Shown here: positions 1 to 7,760 of the stretch, in pieces
Position numbering within the stretch: the first letter of the stretch is position 1
Layout: each line of letters opens with the position of its first letter
DNA from: Candidatus Vagococcus giribetii
GTDB taxonomy: Bacteria; Bacillota; Bacilli; Lactobacillales; Vagococcaceae
Length of the DNA stretch: 64,000 nucleotides
Assembly (NCBI RefSeq): GCF_017316185.1
Contig: NZ_JAFLVX010000016.1
Span: forward strand, 1-64,000
Direction of reading: 5' to 3'
Notes under the pieces: model-generated
Seen by the model: the letters and a program-made list of their open reading frames with translations, nothing else
Databases searched by the model: none
Told to the model about the DNA's origin: nothing
Position numbers and translations under genes: made by a program

Positions 1-17
1 ACTTTGTCTACAGTCTG

Positions 18-50
18 AAAGGTTGGAAGAAGATTCTTCCAACCTTTTTT
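18..50. terminator. Intrinsic terminator at the left edge
   Basis: A long inverted repeat (GGTTGGAAGA / TCTTCCAACC) is followed by a T-run on the plus strand and abuts the stop of the dhaQ-like gene. It probably ends the dha operon and also any plus-strand gene lying to the left of the window. Confidence 0.7.
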
Positions 51-1038
51 ACCACGCAAATGCATCTGTTTCTTGTTTTAAGTAGTCTAACCAAGAAAGA
101 TCCTTGATTTCTAACAGTGTCAAAGAAATACCTGACATATCAGTAGATGTCATAAAATTTCCGCTTTTTTGAAAGACGCAATTAACTTGTTCTAGCTCTA
201 ACAATCGCTTAATATCATTTGAAAACACAAATTGTTCCATTAAAGTTGTGCTACCTAGACCATTAATCAAAATGGCAAACTGTTTACTCGATATTTCTGA
301 GTAACGAACTAGTAATTTATTTAACAACTCATTCGCTAGATACTCTGATGAAAAGAACGGTTCTTTTCGGTAACCAGGTTCTCCGTGAATTCCAATACCA
401 AAAGAGATTTCATCTTTTTCAAGTTTAAAGACACGTTCATCACTGCCTATTTTGCGACCACTACTAACAGCGACTCCTAAAGTATTCATAGAAGCAACCA
501 CGTCTTCACCTAGTTCTTTTAAGTCATTTAAATTCATGCCATTAGCTGCTGCTGCCCCTAAAATTTTGTGAACAAACACAGTACCTGCCACTCCACGTCT
601 TCGTTTACGGTAACTACCTTTCTCAATTGAGCAGTCATCGTTAACAATTACATGTTCTACTAAATAGCCCTTTTGCCTTGCTTGTTTTTTCGCTTCAAGG
701 AAGTTTCTCACATCAGCTTCAAAATTCTTAATAATCAACAAGGTTCCTTTTGGTGCATTTATTTCTTCGATACCTTGAAGAATATCTTCAACACTAGGTG
801 GTACAAAAACGGGTCCGCTAATACTTGCTTGAAGCATGCCACGACCGACATAACCAAAGTGAGCTGGTTCATGCCCACTACCGCCACCACTTATGATAGC
901 AACTGATTGATTCGTCACGTGTCTGTATTTAATAATCCCTGTTTGTGGCACACGCTCTAGTTTTTCCTGATGAATAAAAGACACACCATTTAAAATTTGA
1001 GAAACAGTGTCTTCGGGTTTATTTAATATCTGAGTCAT
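49..1038 (-). CDS. dhaQ: DhaQ-like DhaK paralogue (Dha-sensing coactivator)
   Basis: This 329-residue protein is a second DhaK-type protein at the end of the dhaKLM operon. It keeps the DhaK signature GGGSGHEP (about 51-58), Asp109, and the substrate-binding histidine His218 in GIGIHGEPG, so covalent dihydroxyacetone binding looks possible. It differs from the operon's DhaK in loops around the site (NFEADVRNF against NYSGDVMNF). In Lactococcus lactis, DhaQ is a DhaK paralogue that binds Dha and works as coactivator of DhaS. The nearby dhaS gene and operator make that role likely here. It lies 50 nt downstream of dhaM with its own RBS (GAAGG). Alternative: a second kinase subunit. Confidence 0.8.
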   Translation of the reverse strand: MTQILNKPEDTVSQILNGVSFIHQEKLERVPQTGIIKYRHVTNQSVAIISGGGSGHEPAHFGYVGRGMLQASISGPVFVPPSVEDILQGIEEINAPKGTLLIIKNFEADVRNFLEAKKQARQKGYLVEHVIVNDDCSIEKGSYRKRRRGVAGTVFVHKILGAAAANGMNLNDLKELGEDVVASMNTLGVAVSSGRKIGSDERVFKLEKDEISFGIGIHGEPGYRKEPFFSSEYLANELLNKLLVRYSEISSKQFAILINGLGSTTLMEQFVFSNDIKRLLELEQVNCVFQKSGNFMTSTDMSGISLTLLEIKDLSWLDYLKQETDAFAW

Positions 1039-1088
1039 GTCTTCATACCTTCATTTCCATCTCTTAATAAATTTCTATTAGTTGCTTA

Positions 1089-1457
1089 CTATTTAACAAC
1101 TAATGGAGCTAACTGATCTTCAATGGCTTCTATCGTTGCTCCTGCTTGAATCAATGCTGCTGCAGTATAACTACTTTCCAGTAAAGCTGTATCATACAAC
1201 GTCACTTGCTTATCTGTCATTTCCATCGCTAACTCTAAATTCATTTTAGCACTTCCTAAGTCATAAAAGGCTAAAATATGATCGCCTTCATTTGTTTCAA
1301 AGGCCTCTAATATTTTCTCAAAGCTCGTACCGATTTCTAATTCTTCTGTCCCACCAGCCGTTGTAATAGAAACGTCCTTAGCGACCTCTCTTAATAAGCG
1401 TTCAATACCAATAACGACTTCTGGTACATGAGAAACCATTACAATTCCTAATGTCAT
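1089..1457 (-). CDS. dhaM: PTS-dependent dihydroxyacetone kinase phosphotransferase subunit DhaM
   Basis: This 122-residue protein is a mannose-family EIIA-like domain (GIVMVSHVPEV) with the phosphorylatable His10. DhaM passes phosphate from HPr to the ADP bound on DhaL, so the cytosolic Dha kinase runs on PEP rather than ATP. It is the short single-domain form typical of Firmicutes, without the extra HPr and EI domains of the E. coli protein. Its ATG overlaps the dhaL stop (ATGA), which suggests translational coupling. Confidence 0.93.
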   Translation of the reverse strand: MTLGIVMVSHVPEVVIGIERLLREVAKDVSITTAGGTEELEIGTSFEKILEAFETNEGDHILAFYDLGSAKMNLELAMEMTDKQVTLYDTALLESSYTAAALIQAGATIEAIEDQLAPLVVK

Positions 1458-2038
1458 TTATCAATCACTCCCGATTCTAACATAGCTTCAAATAAATAGG
1501 AACTTGAAACAGCGCCTGGATCAAGGTGTCCAATGGAACGCTCACCTAAATAAGAAGCTCGTCCTTTCGTTGCTTTAATATCTTTTGTGGCGTCGACATA
1601 ACTTTCAATCAACTCTGGCGTTAGTTCTTTTTTCTCAAGAGCATCAATCACAGGTGCCCAAACATCTACCATAGTTTTCTCGCCTACTTCAGCTTTACCT
1701 CGTTTTTGAATATCAGCTAAACCAGCTGCTAAAATAGTTGTCATATCTTCAGAATCCGCACTAGCTTTAGTCATTCCCATAAAAGCTGAACCATATAAAG
1801 GACCAGAAGCTCCACCTACTTTACTAATCAACGTCATAGCAGCCAATTTAAACGTATCTCTAACTGTTTCTGGTTGTTTATCCTCAATAGCTTTCATCAT
1901 TTCCGTTGTCCCACGAGCCATATTAGCTCCGTGGTCTCCGTCTCCTATTGGTGTATCTAATTCACTTAAATAATCTTTATTCTCAACCACTTTATCTGTA
2001 AATAACTGCAACCACACTTTTACTTTGTTAACGTCCAT
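1454..2038 (-). CDS. dhaL: Dihydroxyacetone kinase ADP-binding subunit DhaL
   Basis: This 194-residue DhaL carries the nucleotide/Mg signature DTPIGDGDHG, with the metal-binding aspartates at about 28, 33 and 35. DhaL holds a tightly bound ADP that is rephosphorylated by DhaM and donates phosphate to Dha on DhaK. It has a strong RBS (AGGAGG) 16 nt after dhaK and a 4-nt overlap with dhaM. Length and motifs are normal for the family. Confidence 0.94.
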   Translation of the reverse strand: MDVNKVKVWLQLFTDKVVENKDYLSELDTPIGDGDHGANMARGTTEMMKAIEDKQPETVRDTFKLAAMTLISKVGGASGPLYGSAFMGMTKASADSEDMTTILAAGLADIQKRGKAEVGEKTMVDVWAPVIDALEKKELTPELIESYVDATKDIKATKGRASYLGERSIGHLDPGAVSSSYLFEAMLESGVIDK

Positions 2039-2054
2039 CTTAATCCTCCTAAAA

Positions 2055-3041
2055 TTACCAAGCTACTGTTGTTACTGGGTATTCTAATTGTGCTTTCCAT
2101 TCTTCTTCTAGTTTAATCATTGTGAGAGATAATCCTACCATGTCTAAAGAAGTCATTAAGTCGCCTACTTTTTTAAACTCAATCACTAGACCTTCTTTTT
2201 CAACTAACTCTTTCACATCATTCATGAAGACTAATTCTTCCATTAATGGTGTACTTCCTAATCCATTGACTAAAATGCCGTATGACTCTCCTTTAGCCCA
2301 CTTGAACTCAGCTTTTAGTTTCTCAACAAGCTCTAAAGCTAATTCTTTTGATGGTTGAAGTTTTTCTTTACGGTAACCTGGCTCACCATGAATACCCACA
2401 CCAAATTCAATTTCGTCATCTTCTAATACAAAACCTGGTTTACCTACTGCAGGAACGGTTGCTCCTGTTAAAGCCACACCAATTGTTTTAATATTTGGTA
2501 CTAGTTTGTCTGCCATTTCTTTTACTTCTTGTAGAGTCTTACCTTGGTCAGCATAAGCACCTAAAATTTTATGGACTAAAACAGTCCCTGCAACACCTCG
2601 GCGACCTGCTGTATAAGTACTATCTTCAACAGCAATATCATCATCTACAATAATGGTTTCAACAGTGATATCTTCCATCTCTGCCATTTCTTTAGCCATC
2701 TCAAAGTTCATAACGTCCCCTGAATAGTTTTTAATAATCAGTAACACACCAGCGCCTGTATCAGCTGCCTTGATACCTTCAAATACTTGGTCAGGTGTTG
2801 GTGAAGTAAAGACTTCCCCGCAAACTGCTGCACTAAGCATTCCTTTTCCGACAAATCCAGCATGAGATGGTTCATGTCCGCTACCACCACCACTTACTAA
2901 GCCAACTTTGCCTTCTTGACGATCTTTTCTAACAATGACATCAGTTCCCTCAACTCGTTCAATCAAACCATCATAGGCATAAGTTAAGCCTTCAAGCATT
3001 TGATTTAGTATCTCTTCAGGTTGGTTAATAATTTTTTTCAT
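2055..3041 (-). CDS. dhaK: Dihydroxyacetone kinase substrate-binding subunit DhaK
   Basis: This 328-residue protein is the first gene of dhaK-L-M-Q. It has GGGSGHEPSH (51-60), Asp109 in NYSGDVMNF and the hemiaminal-forming His218 in GVGIHGEPG. Family knowledge: it binds dihydroxyacetone covalently and receives phosphate via DhaM and DhaL, making DHAP for glycolysis, usually in anaerobic glycerol or Dha use. No glycerol dehydrogenase or glycerol facilitator gene is next to it in this window. Expression is probably driven by the DhaS-dependent promoter just upstream. Confidence 0.95.
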   Translation of the reverse strand: MKKIINQPEEILNQMLEGLTYAYDGLIERVEGTDVIVRKDRQEGKVGLVSGGGSGHEPSHAGFVGKGMLSAAVCGEVFTSPTPDQVFEGIKAADTGAGVLLIIKNYSGDVMNFEMAKEMAEMEDITVETIIVDDDIAVEDSTYTAGRRGVAGTVLVHKILGAYADQGKTLQEVKEMADKLVPNIKTIGVALTGATVPAVGKPGFVLEDDEIEFGVGIHGEPGYRKEKLQPSKELALELVEKLKAEFKWAKGESYGILVNGLGSTPLMEELVFMNDVKELVEKEGLVIEFKKVGDLMTSLDMVGLSLTMIKLEEEWKAQLEYPVTTVAW

Positions 3042-3082
3042 TGTGATAATCTTCCTCTCATGTCTAGTTTTACTACTTTTCT

Positions 3083-3111
3083 AGTATAGAATGAAAAGGT
3101 TTTCTTTGGAA
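3083..3111 (-). promoter_or_regulatory. dhaKLMQ promoter
   Basis: Reading leftward, a weak -35 (TTCCAA, 3106-3111) lies 17 bp from a good -10 (TATACT, 3083-3088). A poor -35 directly beside the upstream DhaS operator is what an activator-dependent promoter should look like. Confidence 0.65.
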
Positions 3112-3112
3112 T

Positions 3113-3134
3113 GGACACTTCTTGATATGTGTCC
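3113..3134. promoter_or_regulatory. DhaS operator
   Basis: The inverted repeat GGACACTT-N6-ATGTGTCC sits just upstream of the dhaK -35. It matches, nearly base for base, the L. lactis DhaS site as I recall it (GGACACAT-N6-ATTTGTCC). The divergent regulator gene starts 73 bp away. Confidence 0.85.
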
Positions 3135-3141
3135 GTTTTCA
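3128..3141 (-). promoter_or_regulatory. Candidate cre (CcpA) box
   Basis: On the minus strand TGAAAACGGACACA fits the cre consensus TGWAANCGNTNWCA at 13 of 14 positions and overlaps the distal half of the DhaS operator. This suggests carbon catabolite control by competition. It is inferred from the motif only. Confidence 0.45.
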
Positions 3142-3206
3142 TTTTTGTTTGTTATTTTGTTTCTATCTTGTTATTCTTAATAAAAGCCCTATAAAGGAGA
3201 AGACAG

Positions 3207-3758
3207 ATGGTTTCTAGTAGCTCATTAATCACTAAAAAAATTATTGCTTATTCTCTAAAAGATTTATTAAAATCAAAAGACTTTTCAAAGATTTCTATCA
3301 AAGAAATCATGCATCAAGCAGATTATCGTAGGCAAACCTTTTATGATTACTTTAGTGACAAAGAAGAGTTACTAAGATGGATTTACCAGCAAGAGTTGTC
3401 TGAGGTGATTGATGATTTTATCAATTATGAATCCACAGAAAAAATTATTGCTCGCACGCTTCAGTACTTAGAGACCAATAAATTGTTTTACCAAAAAACC
3501 TTGCAAGCTATCCCAGAGCCTCAAGTCAACGCTATTTTTATCCATAGCTTTAATCGCCTACTTAAAAGTACATTTTCTGCCTACTCAGAAAAAGGATTAC
3601 CTGAGTCGGTTACGACAATGTATTCTTACGCTTTATTAGCCATTATCAAGGAATGGCTATTTACAAACTGTGAGCTAAAAAGAGATGACTTAGAAATCCA
3701 TTTACTAACTAACTTAAATTGGATAATAAAAAATAGTTTAGCCGATTCAATCGACTAA
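3207..3758 (+). CDS. dhaS: TetR-family transcriptional activator DhaS
   Basis: This 183-residue protein has an N-terminal TetR-type helix-turn-helix (about 28-50, with YRRQTFYDYFSDKEELL) and a helical C-terminal ligand/partner domain. It is divergent from dhaKLMQ. The matching operator lies between them, and a DhaK paralogue (likely DhaQ) closes the operon. Family knowledge: DhaS is an unusual TetR member that activates when complexed with Dha-loaded DhaQ. It has a good RBS (AAAGGAG). Its 3' end overlaps a strong hairpin shared with the convergent yhgE gene. Confidence 0.85.
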   Translation: MVSSSSLITKKIIAYSLKDLLKSKDFSKISIKEIMHQADYRRQTFYDYFSDKEELLRWIYQQELSEVIDDFINYESTEKIIARTLQYLETNKLFYQKTLQAIPEPQVNAIFIHSFNRLLKSTFSAYSEKGLPESVTTMYSYALLAIIKEWLFTNCELKRDDLEIHLLTNLNWIIKNSLADSID

Positions 3759-3768
3759 ACTATTTTTT
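3731..3768. terminator. Bidirectional terminator between dhaS and yhgE
   Basis: The arms AAATAGTTTAG / CTAAACTATTT plus inner CGAT/ATCG form a very stable hairpin with A/T runs on both sides. It overlaps the last codons of dhaS and ends at the stop of the convergent gene. Confidence 0.85.
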
Positions 3769-6491
3769 TAATGCAAGATATGCCCTTTGGTTAATTCATC
3801 GCTTACTTTTTTGAAGATTTTTTCTGCTTTAGGATAAAGAATATAACCAGCTATAAAGAAGGCTACTGTTACTCCCATTAATATAGTGATTGCTTTAATC
3901 GCTGTTGGCCAGTAAATACCACCTACAGACTCTCGCAAAAGATTAACCGCATGGGTAAATGGAATATAAGGATTAATCGCTCTAAAGAATGGTCCTGACA
4001 TTTCGATTGGGAAGTTCCCACCACCTGCTGAGATGGATAGAACCAAAATAATAATCGCAATCCCTTTACCTAAATTATCAAAGAGAGCTACTAACACATA
4101 CACCATTACCATAAAGGCTAAATCAATAAGTAAGGCAAAGAGAACATTCCATACTGGATTTTTAGTATATGTTCCTAATAACCATTGATTTCCTAATGTT
4201 ACAATTAAAGCTTGGAAGAAACCAACTGTTATGTAAGTCATCATTCTAGCTAAAAATTGTTGACGTTTTGAATATTTCTTTTGTTGTCTTTCATTTAAAT
4301 GGAATTTAGTTGAAGCAATACTTGAGAACAATACAGCTCCTACCCATAAACATAAAGCTGTATAGAACGGTGTACTAGCTGATCCATAGTTAGGAACAGG
4401 ATAAACGTCTTGGGTTTTTAATTTCACTGGATTTGATAAGAAATCACTTTCTTTAGTCGCATCATTTTTCAAGTATTTGACTAACTCTTCTAAATCAACA
4501 TCTTTTTCACCTTTTTTAATCAAATCACTGGCTTTAACAATACCTTGCTTAATATTTGGCCAGTCTTCGTTAATCATGGTTACTGCTGCACCCATGGCTT
4601 TTTCAAACTCAGGAGCTTTGTTGTTCACCATTTTCATAGTGCGTTCTATATCAGCTTCTACACCAGGCAAATCATTTTGAATAAATAACGACGCTTGATT
4701 TAATTTTGTTTTAAGTACTGGGAAGTCGTTTCTAAAGAAAGCCGCCCCTCCATTAATTCCATTAATAATTAAATTCATATTGCCGTTCAATAACTCATTA
4801 GCTGCATGAATATCATTATGTATAGCAGGCATTTCTTTTTGATACGATTGTAATAAAGAAATAGCCTGAGTAATTGTTTTTGTAGTATTAGTTAACAAAC
4901 GATCCACACGGTTAATCATGTCGTCACTGATAATAGTATTTGTAATATTACCTGCTTTTGATAATGCATCTTGTGCTTCAGCAATTAGTTGATTCACTTC
5001 TGCTTCAATCGCATGAACATCTACACCATTAATTAAACTAGATACATTGTTTGCTTCTTGATTGATTGTGTATAGGACATCTTTTAATTGCTCTTTAGAC
5101 CCTTGAATACTTCCCCAATTGCCTAACACATTATCCACACGTTGCTTCAAGCTGTCCACAGCTTGTTTGGCTCCGTGTAATTGATTAATAACACCATCTA
5201 AGGCATGAGAGCCTGTAACGCCTTGCAAGTCTTGTAACAAGTCAATAGTTGTTTGAATCATGTCACTTTGAGCTTGCAGACGTTCTGATAGATTACTTAA
5301 CTGCGTATGAATCACATCTAATTCTTCAGGAGACAATTCATTTGAATCGATAAGTTTAATCAAATCAGCCGTAATACTAGTTGTTTCTTTAGCTATTGCT
5401 TGAATAATAGCTAAACCAAAATCAACGCCTTTAGCAATATTAGGTAATGATTCTTGAACTTTTGCTAAGTCATTCTTCACTTCTGGTATCATTTGATTTG
5501 CTTGTTTGGCTAATTCATTCACTTCTGGCAAGACTTTTTGTGCATCTTGAATAATTCCTAGACCGTCATTAGCTTCATTAATGACATCATCCATCATTTT
5601 CACTACGTCACCAAAATCATTATCGATTTGATTAATTTGACGTCCTGCATCTTGAATTTCTGGAATTTTAGCTTGTGCTTGATAAACCATGCCACCATAT
5701 TTTTCGATCTTAGGCATTTTTTTATTTAAATCTAATACTTTGGTTGTCATTTGATTCACTTCAGGAATTAAACCAACAAACTCATTAGCTGATTTTAATT
5801 TCTCTTTAAATTCAGGCATTTTTTTATTTAATTCTAGTACTTCTTTTGTGTAACCATCAATTTCATCTAGATGGTCATTAGCTGCTAAAATTTTACTTGT
5901 TATCTTTTTAATAGATGGTAAATTGCTATCTAAATTAAAGCCAACTTCATTTAAAGTCTCCATTAAAGTTTTACTGACAGTCGCTATAAACTCATCTGAA
6001 ATGGTATCTTTAATAGTGCTTGCACCTTTATCAGAAATTTTCGGTGCAATAGCATTTATTTTTTGATTCACACTGTATTCTATTTCAGGATTCTTAATGT
6101 CTCCTTTAACAAAACTCAATAAATTTTCAGAGAAATTCTTAGGCATATATATACCAGCATAGTATTTCCCACTTTTTACACCTTTATCTAATTCCTCTTT
6201 TGAGTCAACAAATTGCCAACCCATATTGTGATTATCTTTTAAATTTTCAACAATATCCTTACCAATATTGACCTCTTTATCCATGACAGTTGCTGTCTTA
6301 TCATCTGAATAAACGGCTATTTTAATGTCACTTGTATTTGAGTATGGATCCCATAAAGCTGCAATGTTAAACCACGCATACAATGATGGAATAAACATCA
6401 AGGCTAGCATTAACAACAGCGTTAATTTATTTTTATAAATTCGTTTCCAATCTAAATGATACAGTTCTAAAACATTTTTAAAACGTTTCAT
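3768..6491 (-). CDS. YhgE/Pip family membrane protein (phage-infection-protein type)
   Basis: This 907-residue protein has one N-terminal membrane segment (about 22-45, with the typical MFIPSLYAWFNI), a long extracellular helical region (about 60-700) rich in heptad-like repeats, and a five- to six-helix ABC-2-like membrane block at the C terminus (about 710-890). This matches YhgE/Pip; L. lactis Pip is a phage receptor, and relatives are linked to export systems. Its gene starts 14 nt after an Rrf2 regulator gene, so the two form an operon. The native substrate is unknown. Confidence 0.85.
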   Translation of the reverse strand: MKRFKNVLELYHLDWKRIYKNKLTLLLMLALMFIPSLYAWFNIAALWDPYSNTSDIKIAVYSDDKTATVMDKEVNIGKDIVENLKDNHNMGWQFVDSKEELDKGVKSGKYYAGIYMPKNFSENLLSFVKGDIKNPEIEYSVNQKINAIAPKISDKGASTIKDTISDEFIATVSKTLMETLNEVGFNLDSNLPSIKKITSKILAANDHLDEIDGYTKEVLELNKKMPEFKEKLKSANEFVGLIPEVNQMTTKVLDLNKKMPKIEKYGGMVYQAQAKIPEIQDAGRQINQIDNDFGDVVKMMDDVINEANDGLGIIQDAQKVLPEVNELAKQANQMIPEVKNDLAKVQESLPNIAKGVDFGLAIIQAIAKETTSITADLIKLIDSNELSPEELDVIHTQLSNLSERLQAQSDMIQTTIDLLQDLQGVTGSHALDGVINQLHGAKQAVDSLKQRVDNVLGNWGSIQGSKEQLKDVLYTINQEANNVSSLINGVDVHAIEAEVNQLIAEAQDALSKAGNITNTIISDDMINRVDRLLTNTTKTITQAISLLQSYQKEMPAIHNDIHAANELLNGNMNLIINGINGGAAFFRNDFPVLKTKLNQASLFIQNDLPGVEADIERTMKMVNNKAPEFEKAMGAAVTMINEDWPNIKQGIVKASDLIKKGEKDVDLEELVKYLKNDATKESDFLSNPVKLKTQDVYPVPNYGSASTPFYTALCLWVGAVLFSSIASTKFHLNERQQKKYSKRQQFLARMMTYITVGFFQALIVTLGNQWLLGTYTKNPVWNVLFALLIDLAFMVMVYVLVALFDNLGKGIAIIILVLSISAGGGNFPIEMSGPFFRAINPYIPFTHAVNLLRESVGGIYWPTAIKAITILMGVTVAFFIAGYILYPKAEKIFKKVSDELTKGHILH

Positions 6492-6505
6492 CTTTATCCC
6501 TCACT

Positions 6506-6979
6506 TTACATCCATTGATTCCAATCTCGTTTTGGTATTTCCCCATAACCACTAAATACTTCTTCTAACATATCCTGAATAGAAACTCTTCTAATCTCTT
6601 CATTCCAAGCATAATCAGCTCTGTTAAAAACCTGAGAAATTACTTTGTTTCCATCTTCAGCAATCTCATTAAAATCAGAGAAGGCACGTTCTAAAACGCC
6701 AATATGCGGAAATGAATAAAATGGACCTTCAATAGACTCAACAATTTCCAATAGCGAAATATCTTTTAAATTCCGTTCAATGAAGAAACCACCATTATTT
6801 CCTGAAACCCCCTCAATCACTTTACTTACTACTAATTTTCGTAATAGTTTTTTGATATAAGATTGAGACACAGATAATTTTTTATAAATCGTTTGACTCG
6901 ATACAGGGATATCTTCTTGCTGTGTAGCTAAAATAGCTAAGATTGCTAAAGCTTGTTCTGTTGCATTGGTTAGTTTCAT
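6506..6979 (-). CDS. Rrf2-family transcriptional regulator without cysteines
   Basis: This 157-residue protein has an N-terminal winged helix-turn-helix (about 5-65, with KLSVSQSYIKKLLRKL and GGFFIER) of Rrf2 type. There is no cysteine at all, so it cannot ligate an Fe-S cluster through Cys as IscR or NsrR do. It precedes yhgE/pip with a 14-nt gap and probably autoregulates the pair. RBS GGGGTG. The effector is unknown; it may sense a small molecule or the membrane-protein status. Confidence 0.8.
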   Translation of the reverse strand: MKLTNATEQALAILAILATQQEDIPVSSQTIYKKLSVSQSYIKKLLRKLVVSKVIEGVSGNNGGFFIERNLKDISLLEIVESIEGPFYSFPHIGVLERAFSDFNEIAEDGNKVISQVFNRADYAWNEEIRRVSIQDMLEEVFSGYGEIPKRDWNQWM

Positions 6980-7014
6980 AAAATTTTCACCCCTATTCTC
7001 TACTTCAAATAGCT

Positions 7015-7043
7015 ATTATAGACTTCTGTTGTCCACAATGCAA
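7015..7043 (-). promoter_or_regulatory. Promoter of the rrf2-yhgE operon with a possible operator dyad
   Basis: TTGCAT (7038-7043) and TATAAT (7015-7020) are spaced 17 bp on the minus strand. The spacer contains the dyad TTGT-CC-ACAA (7029-7038), a plausible site for the encoded Rrf2 protein. Confidence 0.6.
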
Positions 7044-7167
7044 TATATTTACCTTGATTTGTGAAAAAAAATTACTATTTATTGATTCTTATTATCTCAC
7101 AACTAACACTTCATAGAAAACAATTGTTTTTTAAGGTATAATAAATGAAAAAGGAAGGAGAATTATC

Positions 7168-7749
7168 ATGAAAAAAGAACAAGTTGATTTCATTTTTGTG
7201 TTGTCTATGTTTAGTTTTTTTATCCTAAGTCGAGCCTTCTTCATTCCGGATTTCACTTTTCCGCAAGCTTTTACTAGTCTAATTCCCCTTATTATTATCG
7301 GTTATTTTGGTTTATTTCATGCCAATCGAGTCATTCTAAACTTTTTCGTCACCTTTATCTGCTTCTTTATCCTCTTTCACATGAAACCTTGGCTAATTTA
7401 TTGGACCAATCTTCACATTACAGGCGGTTTAGCTGCTCTTTGTGCAGCTATCTTTACCTTTATTTTTAAACAAACGGAACAAAAAAGAGATAAAGACCCT
7501 TTAAACGGAACTGTCATTAGAAGCCTTCTTAATCGGTTTCCACAAATGTCTTTTACCTTATTGTTCATAATAGATACCTTAATAACAAGTTTATTTATTG
7601 GAGGTACCTTCATGTTAATTATTCGAGATTTCCATATTTCTTATGTGATTGGTGTCTTACTAATTAGCAGTTACTTCTCAGCTTCAGCTATTTACTTCTA
7701 TCTACATATTCCTGAAAAAACTAGAAAAAGAAAGAGAAAATTTAAATAA
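7168..7749 (+). CDS. Unrecognised multi-pass membrane protein
   Basis: This 193-residue protein is very hydrophobic, with about five or six predicted membrane helices in two groups (8-80 and 85-105; then 130-180) separated by a charged loop (KQTEQKRDKDPLNG). The C terminus is very basic (KTRKRKRKFK), pointing to a cytoplasmic end. I do not recognise the family. It has a strong RBS (AAGGAAGGAG) and a TATAAT at 7137-7142. It is divergent from the rrf2-yhgE operon. A perfect 14-bp palindrome lies upstream at 7117-7130. Confidence 0.7.
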   Translation: MKKEQVDFIFVLSMFSFFILSRAFFIPDFTFPQAFTSLIPLIIIGYFGLFHANRVILNFFVTFICFFILFHMKPWLIYWTNLHITGGLAALCAAIFTFIFKQTEQKRDKDPLNGTVIRSLLNRFPQMSFTLLFIIDTLITSLFIGGTFMLIIRDFHISYVIGVLLISSYFSASAIYFYLHIPEKTRKRKRKFK

Positions 7750-7760
7750 ATATTCCCTAA

